Shown: piece by piece, positions 15,364 through 23,312 of the stretch | How the letters are laid out: each line of letters opens with the position of its first letter | How positions within the stretch are numbered: the first letter of the stretch is position 1 | NCBI GenBank assembly: GCA_903927755.1 | Contig: CAIYOD010000126.1 | Location: 1-32,882 of the forward strand | Length of the DNA: 32,882 bases | From: an uncultured Thermoleophilia bacterium | GTDB taxonomy: Bacteria > Actinomycetota > Thermoleophilia > UBA2241 | Direction of reading: 5' to 3' | Translations under genes and position numbers: made by a program | The notes under the pieces: generated by a model | Database searches by the model: none | The model's input: only the letters and a program-made list of their open reading frames with translations | Told to the model about the DNA's origin: nothing

Positions 15364-15369
15364 TATGCT
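15364..15369 (+). promoter_or_regulatory. Possible -10 box of a leaderless transcript
   Basis: TATGCT lies six bases before the ATG at 15376, the spacing expected for a transcription start at or next to the start codon. No Shine-Dalgarno is present upstream of that ATG. No -35 match was found at 16-18 bp, so this is a weak call based on spacing and the lack of a ribosome binding site. Confidence 0.35.
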
Positions 15370-15375
15370 AGCCGC

Positions 15376-15816
15376 ATGGACGCGCCGCACCCACGCATCC
15401 GCCCCGGCCGCGCCGCCGACGCGCCGGCCATGGCGGCCCTCTGCACGGAACTGGGGTATGCCTCCACCGCTGCAGAGGTGCGCGAGCGCCTCCGGCGCCT
15501 CGACGACATCGACCACGGCCTGTTCGTCTGCGAGGCGGCCGACGGCCGGCTCGACGGCCTCCTCGACGTCCACGTCCGGATGCTCCTCGAGGAGGACCCG
15601 TTCGCCGAGGTCTGCGTCCTCGTCGTGACGGAGGCCGCGCGCGGCACCGGCATCGGCTCGGCATTGCTGGCCGAAGCCGCACGCTGGACCCGGGAGCACG
15701 GGCTCACCAGACTGTGGGTGCGAGTCAACGTGCAGCGCGAGGCCACGCACCGGTTCTACGAGGCGCTCGGCTGCCGGCTCGACAAGCAGCAGCGCGTGTA
15801 CGCCTGCCCCCTGTGA
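15376..15816 (+). CDS. GNAT-family N-acetyltransferase
   Basis: A 146-residue GNAT enzyme. The acetyl-CoA loop is RGTGIGSALLAEAARW, and the C-terminal NVQREATHRFYEALGC is typical of small GNAT proteins that end close after the motif-B helix. The ATG at 15376 is preferred over an in-frame upstream GTG at 15316, because the intervening residues do not resemble the family and the ATG follows a -10-like box. Its TGA overlaps the GTG of the DNA methyltransferase. The substrate is unknown. Confidence 0.85.
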   Translation: MDAPHPRIRPGRAADAPAMAALCTELGYASTAAEVRERLRRLDDIDHGLFVCEAADGRLDGLLDVHVRMLLEEDPFAEVCVLVVTEAARGTGIGSALLAEAARWTREHGLTRLWVRVNVQREATHRFYEALGCRLDKQQRVYACPL

Positions 15817-16712
15817 AGCGCATCGTCCTCGGCGACTGCCTGGACGTCCTCGGCGGCCTCGACGACGGCGTCGCCCGGCTGGTCTACCTCGACCCGCCGT
15901 TCAACACCGGCAAGGTGCAGGAGCGCACGCGCCTGCGGACCGTGCGCGACGCGGACGGCGACCGCACCGGCTTCAACGGCCGGCGCTACCGCACCGAGGT
16001 GCTGGGCAGCTCCGGCTGGAACGACGCCTACGACGACTATCTGGGGTTCCTCGCGCCGCGGCTCGAAGCCGCGCGGCGCGTGCTCACCGCCGACGGGTCG
16101 CTGTTCTTCCACATCGACCCGCGCGAGGCGCACTACTGCAAGGTCCTGCTCGACGGCCTGTTCGGCCGCGCCTCCTTCATGAACGAGATCGTCTGGGCCT
16201 ACGATTACGGCGGGCGCACGCGGACGCGCTGGCCGGCCAAGCACGACAGCATCTTCTGGTACGCGCGCGATCCCTCGCACTACGTCTTCGACTACGAGGC
16301 CATCGACCGCGTGCCCTACCTTGCGCCCGGGCTCGTCGGCCCCGAGAAGGCCGCCCGTGGCAAGACGCCGACCGACGTCTGGTGGCAGACCATCGTGAGC
16401 CCCACGGGCAAGGAGAGGACCGGGTACCCGACGCAGAAACCGGTCAAGATCCTCGAGCGCATCGTCCGCGTGCACACCGAGCCGGGCGACCTCGTCGTCG
16501 ACCCGTTCGCCGGCAGCGGCACGACCGGAGAAGCGGCCGCCAGACTGGGCCGGGACTACCTGCTCGTGGACGAGAACCCCGACGCGGTCCGCGTGATGCG
16601 GGAGCGTCTGGCGTGGGACGGGCCCGACGTGCTGGACGGATCCCAGCCGGAGGACGGGCCGGGCGCCGACGTCGAAGGCTCGCCCGGCCTCACCGCGCCA
16701 CCGGCCTCCTGA
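15813..16712 (+). CDS. Site-specific DNA methyltransferase (beta class, N6-adenine or N4-cytosine)
   Basis: A 299-residue amino-methyltransferase. Catalytic motif IV is DPPF (27-30, in VYLDPPFNTG). The SAM motif I, DPFAGSGTTG (230-239), lies near the C-terminus after a central target-recognition region, the order of the beta class. PTQKP (207-211 region) precedes motif I as in family members. The start GTG at 15813 overlaps the acetyltransferase stop (GTGA). There is no restriction endonuclease or specificity gene beside it, so it is probably a solitary methyltransferase. The C-terminal ~30 residues are acidic and low in complexity. The recognition sequence cannot be predicted. Confidence 0.9.
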   Translation: MKRIVLGDCLDVLGGLDDGVARLVYLDPPFNTGKVQERTRLRTVRDADGDRTGFNGRRYRTEVLGSSGWNDAYDDYLGFLAPRLEAARRVLTADGSLFFHIDPREAHYCKVLLDGLFGRASFMNEIVWAYDYGGRTRTRWPAKHDSIFWYARDPSHYVFDYEAIDRVPYLAPGLVGPEKAARGKTPTDVWWQTIVSPTGKERTGYPTQKPVKILERIVRVHTEPGDLVVDPFAGSGTTGEAAARLGRDYLLVDENPDAVRVMRERLAWDGPDVLDGSQPEDGPGADVEGSPGLTAPPAS

Positions 16713-16719
16713 GACGCGA

Positions 16720-16752
16720 ACGGGGCCGGCTCCCGGAGGGAACCGGCCCCGT
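16720..16752. terminator. Bidirectional terminator hairpin
   Basis: ACGGGGCCGG (16720-16729) pairs perfectly with CCGGCCCCGT (16743-16752), and an inner TCCC/GGGA pair (16731-16734 with 16738-16741) extends the stem to a 3-nt loop. It lies between the convergent ends of the DNA methyltransferase and the ferredoxin. There is no T-tract. Confidence 0.7.
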
Positions 16753-16775
16753 CGGCTTCACGCCGCCGAGTCGGA

Positions 16776-17037
<262 letters not shown>

Positions 17038-17069
17038 GAAAGGCCCCGAGCCTCGTGCCGGGCCGGGCG

Positions 17070-18086
17070 TCAGGCGGTCGCATCCCCCGGGAACAGCTCG
17101 CTGAGGGCGAGAGCCGCGGCGCCGACGAAGCCCGCGTCGGGCCCGAGAGCCGCCGGCACGACGCGCACGCGGTCGCGCGCCGGCGGCAGCGCCCTGGCGG
17201 CGAGGACGCGACGGGCGGGAGCGAACAGCAGCTCGCCCGCCGCCGCGGCGCCGCCGCCGATGACGATGAGCTCGGGGTCGAAGATGTTGGAGAGCGTGAC
17301 GAGACCGGCGCCGAGGTACTCGCCGGCGCGCTCGAGCACCGCGATGGCGCCGACATCACCCTCGACCGCGAGATGCGTCAGCAGCCGGCTGTCGATGGTG
17401 CGCCCGGCGGCCAGAGCACGGCCGAGAGCCGAGTCCGGCTCCAGCTCGGCCGCCACGCGCGCGGCCGCGCCCATCGCCGGGCCGGCGACGTAGGCCTCGA
17501 GGCACCCGTGGTTGGGGCAGTTCGCGGGGCACTTGGGCCCGTTCACATCCATGATGATGTGGCCGATCTCCGCCGCGGCGCCGCTCGCGCCTCGGAGGGG
17601 GCGGCCGCCGCTGATGATGCCGCCCCCCACCCCGGTCCCGAGCGTGAGCATGAGCATGTCGCTCGTGCCTACGCCGGCGCCGTACAGGTGCTCGCCGATG
17701 CCGGCGGCCGTAGCGTCGTTGTCGATCACCACGGGGACCCCGAAGCGCCTCTCCAGGTGGTCGCGGAGCGGCAGGTCCGTGAGCGGCAGATTGACCGACT
17801 CGACGACGCGCCCGCCGGCGAAGTCGACCATGGACGCCACACCCACGCCGATGCCCTCGACGCGTCCGGACCCATGCTCGAGATCGGCGATGCAGGCTTC
17901 GACGCCACGTAGACAGGCCTCCGCCGAGGTGGCGTCGGTGAGCATCGTGAACCGGTCGATGATCTCGGGCGTCTCCACCTCGGCGCGCGAACGCGCGCCG
18001 GGCTCGGGCAGACGCCCGCGCACGAGTGCGGCGGCGACCTTGGTGCCGCCGATGTCGACGCCGATGACGGTGCGCTCAGGGGCCAT
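17070..18086 (-). CDS. ROK-family sugar kinase (glucokinase-like)
   Basis: A 338-residue ROK protein. The N-terminal phosphate loop GVDIGGTK (9-16), the catalytic Asp D124 in IDNDATAAG, the second phosphate motif LTLGTGVGGGII and a zinc site (H176 in EIGHI, then C186, C190, C195 in CPANCPNHGC) are all present. The lack of an N-terminal DNA-binding domain argues for a kinase rather than a ROK repressor. It most likely phosphorylates glucose; N-acetylmannosamine or another hexose is possible. The ATG at 18086 begins just before the phosphate loop and has a poor Shine-Dalgarno. It is divergent from the LCP gene, with 150 bp between them and no firm promoter call. Confidence 0.9.
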   Translation of the reverse strand: MAPERTVIGVDIGGTKVAAALVRGRLPEPGARSRAEVETPEIIDRFTMLTDATSAEACLRGVEACIADLEHGSGRVEGIGVGVASMVDFAGGRVVESVNLPLTDLPLRDHLERRFGVPVVIDNDATAAGIGEHLYGAGVGTSDMLMLTLGTGVGGGIISGGRPLRGASGAAAEIGHIIMDVNGPKCPANCPNHGCLEAYVAGPAMGAAARVAAELEPDSALGRALAAGRTIDSRLLTHLAVEGDVGAIAVLERAGEYLGAGLVTLSNIFDPELIVIGGGAAAAGELLFAPARRVLAARALPPARDRVRVVPAALGPDAGFVGAAALALSELFPGDATA

Positions 18087-18236
18087 GACGTCCCGGAGCT
18101 TACCATGGTGTAGACTCCTGGCTAGAGGAAACGCCCGCTCACAGGCGTAGTCTGGTACAGCAGCATCCGGCGCCTCGCCCCCCAATCGTCACGCACATCG
18201 ACGTCGCGTGCGACCGTGGGCTGGAGGCGCCAGCGT

Positions 18237-19445
18237 ATGACGAGACAGGACGAGGACAGAGAAGGGGCCAAGCCCTACAAGACCTACAAGGCGCGGCGCC
18301 AGCGGCGCAGCCAGGTCGACGACGAACTGGCCGGCGCCCGCCCGGCGCGCCGGCGCGCGCCCGCGGACGCACGCGGCCCCTCGGACGGCTCGGCCGCCTA
18401 TCAGCCTCAGTCGGACAAGGCGTACCGCACGTACGGCCCCGCCCCGGACGATGGGCGCAAGGGCGGGGCGAAGAAGGCGAAGAAGACCTCCGGCCGGGCT
18501 CCGCGCCGCCGGCGCCGGTTCCGCTGGTGGTACATCCCCGTCGGCGTGTTCGCCCTGCTCGTCATCGCCGGCGTGGTCGTCACCGTCCTGGCCTGGCCCG
18601 GGTACCAGAAGTTCGACCGGGCCGTCGACAAGGCCAACAAGCGCGTGGACAAGAAGACCCGCGCTCAGCTCTCCGCGGACGACGGGTGGATCTGGCGCAA
18701 CGGCACGACGGTCCTGCTGTTCGGCCTCGACGACGCCGGGCTGCCGGCGCATTCGGACACGATCATGCTCATGCGCTTCAATCCCGGGACCCATACGATC
18801 AACCAGCTGTCCATCCCCCGCGACACTCTCGTGAACGTCGACGGGTACGGCCAGAGCAAGCTCACCCAAGCCATGTGGTACGGCGGGCCGTCGCTCGCGC
18901 TGAAGACGGTCAAGGAGTTCACCGGCATCCCCATCAACCACGTCATGGTCGTGGGTTTCCAAGGGTTCCCCCGCCTGGTCAACTCGGTCGGCGGCATCGA
19001 CATCAACGTGCCGCAGACGGTGAGCACCGGGGCGGGGCCCGGCGTGGCGGGCTCCACCCAACGAATCGTCACCTTCAACAAGGGCATGCACCACTTCGAC
19101 GGCAAGAACGCCATGCTCTACGTGCGTATCCGCAAGGCCTACGCAGAAGGGGACTTCACGCGGGCCGTGCGCCAGCAGGCGTTTCTCCAGGCGCTCCAGA
19201 AGAAGCTCATGCGGCCGTCCAACCTCACGAAGCTCCCGGAGATCGGCAAGCACTTCATGAGCGGTGTGTCGACCGACCTCACGACCAACCAGATCCTCGA
19301 GCTCGCTTACCTCAAGTGGCGCGCCACAGGCGGCAAGAAGCAGGTCATGAAGGGTGAGTTCGGCTGGTACGAGGGACAGGCCGTCGTGCTCCCGCCCAGC
19401 GAAGCCGCCAGGCAGAAAGTCATCGACCGCTTCCTCGGCGAGTGA
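18237..19445 (+). CDS. LytR-CpsA-Psr (LCP) family cell-wall polymer ligase
   Basis: A 402-residue membrane protein that, by family, attaches polyprenyl-linked glycopolymers to peptidoglycan outside the membrane. A long basic, disordered cytoplasmic N-terminus (1-~95) leads to one transmembrane helix (~98-120), a linker, and the LCP domain (~155-320). Conserved features are SDTIMLMRFNP, SIPRDTL, KLTQA and the arginine cluster RIRKAYAEGDFTRAVRQQ. The ATG at 18237 has GGAGGC 11 bases upstream. It ends 3 nt from the end of the convergent truA, with no terminator between. Its presence supports a Gram-positive, actinobacterial envelope. Confidence 0.92.
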   Translation: MTRQDEDREGAKPYKTYKARRQRRSQVDDELAGARPARRRAPADARGPSDGSAAYQPQSDKAYRTYGPAPDDGRKGGAKKAKKTSGRAPRRRRRFRWWYIPVGVFALLVIAGVVVTVLAWPGYQKFDRAVDKANKRVDKKTRAQLSADDGWIWRNGTTVLLFGLDDAGLPAHSDTIMLMRFNPGTHTINQLSIPRDTLVNVDGYGQSKLTQAMWYGGPSLALKTVKEFTGIPINHVMVVGFQGFPRLVNSVGGIDINVPQTVSTGAGPGVAGSTQRIVTFNKGMHHFDGKNAMLYVRIRKAYAEGDFTRAVRQQAFLQALQKKLMRPSNLTKLPEIGKHFMSGVSTDLTTNQILELAYLKWRATGGKKQVMKGEFGWYEGQAVVLPPSEAARQKVIDRFLGE

Positions 19446-19448
19446 CCC

Positions 19449-20255
19449 TCAGCGGGCCCGCCGGCCCGGGTAGGTGACGCGCTCCAGCGCCAGCCCGCGG
19501 GCCGGAGCCGTCTGACCCATGAGGCGGCGCTCCCCAGAGGCCAGCGCCGCCTCGAACTCCTCGAGCGTCATGCGCCCCTGCGCAACGTCCACCATCGAGC
19601 CCACCGCGACGCGCACCATGTTGTGCAGGAAGCTGCCGGCGGTGACCTCAAAGCGCCAGCGCCGCCCCTCCCCGTCCGGCGTCGGGCCATCATCGGTCCA
19701 CCCCGCGGACGTGATCTCGCGCACGCACGTGTGGTACAGGCGCGCGGACGGGGTGAGGGCGGCGAAGTCGCGGCGTCCCGGCAGCAGCGCCGCAGCCGCC
19801 TCCAGCGCCGCCCCGTCCAGGGCGCCGCGCAGCACCCACACGAAGTCCCGCTCGCGCACGGGCTTCACCGCCGTCGCCCACACATCGTAGCGGTAGCTGC
19901 GCGAAGCAGCCTCACGGGCGACGAACCCAGGCGCCACCGGCGTCACGCGGAGCACGGCCACGTCTGGCGGCAGGAGCGAGTTGAGCGAGAGGCGCAGGCG
20001 GTCCGGCACGATGTCCTTGCGGCCGCACGAGAACGAGGCCACCTGCGCCCACGCGTGCACGCCGGCGTCCGTGCGGCCCGCGACGCTGAGCCGGACGGGC
20101 TCCCGGAGCACCGTCGCCAGCGCGTCCTCCACGAGGCCCTGGACCGTCACGTGACCGGGCTGCCTGGCCCAGCCGCGGAAGCGGGTGCCCTGATACACGA
20201 GGTCGAGCCTCCAGATGACCGTCGCGTGCCCTCCATCTCCCGTCGCTCCGTTCAC
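19449..20255 (-). CDS. truA: tRNA pseudouridine(38-40) synthase TruA
   Basis: A 268-residue enzyme that converts uridines 38-40 of the tRNA anticodon stem to pseudouridine. The catalytic Asp is D63 in AGRTDAGVHA; other family motifs are YQGTRFRGWARQP near the start and FEVTAGSFLHNMVR in the C-terminal half. The GTG at 20255 lies nine bases after the ecfT stop with GGATG upstream. It is the last gene of the ribosomal/ECF run, a common position for truA in Gram-positive bacteria. rplM and rpsI, which often follow, are not here. Confidence 0.95.
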   Translation of the reverse strand: MNGATGDGGHATVIWRLDLVYQGTRFRGWARQPGHVTVQGLVEDALATVLREPVRLSVAGRTDAGVHAWAQVASFSCGRKDIVPDRLRLSLNSLLPPDVAVLRVTPVAPGFVAREAASRSYRYDVWATAVKPVRERDFVWVLRGALDGAALEAAAALLPGRRDFAALTPSARLYHTCVREITSAGWTDDGPTPDGEGRRWRFEVTAGSFLHNMVRVAVGSMVDVAQGRMTLEEFEAALASGERRLMGQTAPARGLALERVTYPGRRAR

Positions 20256-20264
20256 GCCGGCATC

Positions 20265-21047
20265 CTATACGAGCAGCCCGGCGACGATGACCACCACGGT
20301 GAGCCCGAGCAGGACCGCGTCGCCGATACCGGCCCGGAGCGGATGCAGCCGCGTGCGCACGAGGCCGGGACGGTAGCAGCGCGCCTCCATGGCGAGCGCC
20401 AGCTCGTCGGCGCGCCGGAAGCTCAGCACGAACAGCGGCGTCAGCACCGGGACGAGCGCCTTGGCGCGCCTGATCGGCCCGCCGCTGCCGAAATCGGCGC
20501 CGCGGGCGCGCTGGGCACGCATGATCTGGTCAAGCTCGACAAGCAGGGTCGGGATGAAGCGCAGAGCGATCGTCACCATCAGAGCGAGCTCGTCGGTGGG
20601 AACACGGAGCCGGCGCAGCGGACGGCCGAGCCAGGCGAGACCGTCCGTCAGCGCCAGCGGCGCCGTCGTCAGCGTCAGCACCGAGCCGATCAGCACGAGC
20701 ACGAGCAGCCGCAGGCTGAGAAACGCCGCGAACTCCAGACCGGCCCACGAGAAGTGGAAGATCCAGAAGCTGAAGAACGGCTCTCCGGGCGCGAACAAGA
20801 CTTGCGCCAGAAAGGTCAGGCCGACCAGCCACAGCAGCGGTCGGAAGGCGCGCCAGAACCACGCGGCAGGCACGCCGCTGAGCACGTAGGCGATGACGCC
20901 GGCCGCCGCGAACACGGCCAGGCCGGCGAAGGAGTCGCGCACGAACAGGGCGATCGCGAGGCCGGTGACGGCGACGAACTTGGCGCGCGCGTCCAGCCGG
21001 TGGACGACCGAGTCACCGGGGTAGTACTGGGCGATCGCCGGCTTCAC
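20265..21047 (-). CDS. ecfT: Energy-coupling factor transporter transmembrane protein EcfT
   Basis: A 260-residue membrane scaffold of a group II ECF vitamin/metal importer. Several hydrophobic helices occupy the N-terminal and C-terminal parts. Between them lie two coupling-helix signatures, RAQRARGADF and AMEARCYRPG, that contact the ATPases; the second has Cys where Gly is usual after AR. The start GTG at 21047 overlaps the ecfA2 stop (GTGA). Substrate-binding S components are not in the window, as expected for a shared ECF module whose S subunits are scattered. Confidence 0.93.
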   Translation of the reverse strand: MKPAIAQYYPGDSVVHRLDARAKFVAVTGLAIALFVRDSFAGLAVFAAAGVIAYVLSGVPAAWFWRAFRPLLWLVGLTFLAQVLFAPGEPFFSFWIFHFSWAGLEFAAFLSLRLLVLVLIGSVLTLTTAPLALTDGLAWLGRPLRRLRVPTDELALMVTIALRFIPTLLVELDQIMRAQRARGADFGSGGPIRRAKALVPVLTPLFVLSFRRADELALAMEARCYRPGLVRTRLHPLRAGIGDAVLLGLTVVVIVAGLLV

Positions 21048-21880
21048 CGCAGCGCCTCCGCGGCCTCGGCGACGGTCCGTGGGGCGCTCGCCACGTCGCG
21101 GCCGAGGCGGCGCCAGAGATCGACCAGGAACGGCTCGCGCAGCCTGCTCGCTTCGCGCAGCTCCCGGCCGGCCTCTCCGAGGTCCCAGGGGCCGGCCGCG
21201 ACCACGCGGCCGGCGTCGAGCACGAGCACTTCGTCGCAGAGCGCCCAGGCGAGATCGACGTCGTGCGTGGCGAGCACCAGGGAGACGCCGTCCGCCCGGA
21301 GTCGCAAGAGGATCTTCGCCAGCTCGCGGCGCGTCGCCGGGTCGAGACTCACGAACGGCTCGTCCAGCAGGAGCAGGCGCGGTCGCATGGCGAGCACGCC
21401 GGCGAGCGCCAAGCGCCGCTGCTCGCCGCCGGAAAGCGCGTACGGGTGCCGCCCGCCAAACTGCTCGGGCGGCAGCCCCACGAGCGCGAGCGCCTCGTCG
21501 ACCGCCGCCGCGACGTCCGGCTCCTGCCACCCCAGGCGGCGCGGTCCGAAGGCCACATCCTCCCGCGCCGACGTCGCGAAGAGCTGCAGCTCGGGAGTCT
21601 GGAACACCAGGCCGACCTGCCGCCGCAGCTCGGCGCCGGCCGCGGCGGCGGCCGGCACATCGTCCAGCAGCACCTCGCCGGCCTCCGGCGCATCGAGACC
21701 CTTGATGACCTGGAGCAGCGTCGACTTGCCCGAGCCGGACGCACCGAGCAGCGCCAGCGAGCGGCCGGCTCCCAGCTTGAAGCTCACGTCACGCAGCGCC
21801 GGGATCGCCGCGCGGGCCTCCTCGTAGCTGAACGAGACGCCCCTGCAGGCGAGCGCCAGACCGCGGAGCGGCCCGGTCAC
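21044..21880 (-). CDS. ecfA2: Energy-coupling factor ATP-binding protein EcfA2
   Basis: A 278-residue ABC ATPase: Walker A GASGSGKST (46-54), Q-loop VFQTPELQLF, signature LSGGEQRRL (149-157), Walker B LLLLDEP, and the switch His H206 in ATHDVD. It pairs with EcfA1 to drive EcfT-bound S components. The GTG at 21880 overlaps the ecfA1 stop as GTGA, and its own stop overlaps the ecfT start in the same way, so the three are translated as a coupled set. Confidence 0.93.
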   Translation of the reverse strand: MTGPLRGLALACRGVSFSYEEARAAIPALRDVSFKLGAGRSLALLGASGSGKSTLLQVIKGLDAPEAGEVLLDDVPAAAAAGAELRRQVGLVFQTPELQLFATSAREDVAFGPRRLGWQEPDVAAAVDEALALVGLPPEQFGGRHPYALSGGEQRRLALAGVLAMRPRLLLLDEPFVSLDPATRRELAKILLRLRADGVSLVLATHDVDLAWALCDEVLVLDAGRVVAAGPWDLGEAGRELREASRLREPFLVDLWRRLGRDVASAPRTVAEAAEALR

Positions 21881-22779
21881 GACGACCCCCCAAGGGCGAC
21901 GAGCATCTCGTCCAGCGTGAGTGGCAGCGGCGCGAACTCGCGTCCCACGGCGGCCAGCTCGAGCGCCAGCTCGCCGGCGGCCGGCAGACCCAGTCCGAGC
22001 CGCCGGACCAGGGCGCCGTCGCCGAACAGTCCACCGACGCTCCCCGTGTACACCACCGTCCCCGCCTCGAGTGCGACGACGCGGTCGGCGCCGACGACTT
22101 CATCCATCTCCTGCGTGACGTACAGCACAGCGAGGCCACCGGCACGCAGTCCCCGTACCGCCTCCAGCACCTCATCTCGGCCCGCCGGATCCAGCATCGC
22201 CGTCGGCTCGTCGAGTACCAGGGCGCGGCGCGGCACGGCGAGCACGCCGGCGAGCGCCGTGCGCTGCTTCTGGCCGCCGGAGAGCAGGTGGGGCTCACGC
22301 GTCTTGAGCTCCGTCAGCCAGAATCGCTCGAGCATCTCGTCGACCCTGGCGCGGATCGCCTCCGGCGCCCATGCCAGGTTCTCGAGGCCGAACGCCACGT
22401 CGTCTTCCACGCACTCCGCGACGAGCTGGTTCTCCGGGTTCTGGAAGAGCACCCCGACGTCGCGGCGCGCGGCCATGCGTCCGTCCTCAGAGAGAAGGTC
22501 ATGGCTGCAGGCTACGGCCGTCGATGCTCCGGCGGGTCTCTCGAGGCCTCCGAGCAGCCGGGCGAGCGTGGACTTGCCCGAGCCGTTGGCTCCCACGACG
22601 GCGACGAACTCACCCGCCGCCACGGAGAGGTCGAGCCCCGCCAGCGCATCCGTGGAAGCGCCCGGATAGCGGTAGCGCAGGCCGCGGACGTCGAGCAGCG
22701 GAGCGACAGGCTCGGGTGCGGTCGGTCCATCGACGGACTCGGCAGATGGCTCAGAGGGTCCTGCGGAGGGAGGGGTCAT
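21877..22779 (-). CDS. ecfA1: Energy-coupling factor ATP-binding protein EcfA1
   Basis: A 300-residue ABC ATPase with an extra Pro/Ser/Glu-rich N-terminus of about 25 residues. Walker A is GANGSGKST (63-71), the Q-loop is LFQNPENQLV, the signature LSGGQKQR (166-173), and Walker B LVLDEP with catalytic E191. The switch position reads VTQEMDE, with Gln223 where His is normal. The ATG at 22779 lies after a 181-bp gap that holds the rplQ terminator, so the ECF genes may have their own promoter. Its stop overlaps ecfA2. Confidence 0.93.
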   Translation of the reverse strand: MTPPSAGPSEPSAESVDGPTAPEPVAPLLDVRGLRYRYPGASTDALAGLDLSVAAGEFVAVVGANGSGKSTLARLLGGLERPAGASTAVACSHDLLSEDGRMAARRDVGVLFQNPENQLVAECVEDDVAFGLENLAWAPEAIRARVDEMLERFWLTELKTREPHLLSGGQKQRTALAGVLAVPRRALVLDEPTAMLDPAGRDEVLEAVRGLRAGGLAVLYVTQEMDEVVGADRVVALEAGTVVYTGSVGGLFGDGALVRRLGLGLPAAGELALELAAVGREFAPLPLTLDEMLVALGGSS

Positions 22780-22899
22780 GACCGCCAGAGCTTACCGTAT
22801 CGCCGCGGCGCGCCGGACGGGCGCGAGCGGCAAAGAGAGCGTCGCGGTGTCCCCCGGGCCGTACTTACGGCCGGCCGGCCGGGACCTGGACTCCGAAAC

Positions 22900-22939
22900 G
22901 GCGAAGGGCGGGAGGCCCTTCGGCCGCCCGCCCTTCGCC
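22900..22939 (-). terminator. Terminator hairpin after rplQ
   Basis: A perfect 13-bp inverted repeat (22900-22912 with 22927-22939, GGCGAAGGGCGGG and its complement) is extended inward by GGCC-CTTC-GGCC (22914-22925), giving a very long stem with a tetraloop. It lies 21 bases past the rplQ stop on the - strand. There is no T-tract. It probably ends the ribosomal protein transcript before the ECF genes. Confidence 0.7.
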
Positions 22940-22960
22940 TCCATCTTGTGCCGCCGGCCG

Positions 22961-23311
22961 TCAGACCAGCTCGATGTACGCCTGCTCGCTGCCGTCGCCG
23001 GGGCGCGGCCCAAGCTTGATGATGCGCGTGTAGCCGCCATTGCGGTCGGCGTAGCGCGGCGCCACATCGTTGAACAGCTTGTAGACGATCTTCTTGTTGC
23101 GCAGCATGGCGATCGCCTGCCGACGCGCGTGGATGTCACCGCGCTTGCCGAGCGTGATGGCCTCTTCGACCATCGGACGCACCTCTTTGGCGCGCATCAC
23201 GCCGGTCTTGATCTTCTCGTGCTCGAGCACCTGGCAGGCAAGGCCCGAGAGCAGCGACCGGCGCTGGCTCGGGGCCATGTTGAACTTGCGACCTGAGTTC
23301 TGATGGCGCAT
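22961..23311 (-). CDS. rplQ: 50S ribosomal protein L17
   Basis: A 116-residue L17 that lines the exit-tunnel region of the large subunit. The family start MRHQNSGRKFN and the segments LACQVLEHEKIKTG and NDVAPRYADRNGGYTRI are present, and the length is normal for bacteria without a C-terminal extension. The ATG at 23311 starts one base after the rpoA stop, so the two are coupled. It is the last ribosomal gene before the strong hairpin. Confidence 0.97.
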   Translation of the reverse strand: MRHQNSGRKFNMAPSQRRSLLSGLACQVLEHEKIKTGVMRAKEVRPMVEEAITLGKRGDIHARRQAIAMLRNKKIVYKLFNDVAPRYADRNGGYTRIIKLGPRPGDGSEQAYIELV

Positions 23312-23312
23312 G

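Noticed and set aside
15316-15375. Upstream in-frame GTG start for the acetyltransferase at 15376
   Set aside because: The added residues are unlike GNAT proteins and overlap the divergent promoter region.
15813-16712. A restriction-modification or other defence system around the DNA methyltransferase
   Set aside because: Neighbours are an acetyltransferase, a ferredoxin and housekeeping genes. No nuclease, helicase or specificity subunit is present.
17070-18086. ROK protein as a transcriptional repressor
   Set aside because: It lacks the N-terminal winged helix of ROK repressors and has the phosphate motifs and catalytic Asp of a kinase.
22866-22884. GGCCGGCCGGCC run as a repeat element or attachment site
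   Set aside because: It is a short GC-only palindromic run in a very GC-rich genome, next to the rplQ terminator. Similar runs occur at 2571-2602 with no mobile genes.
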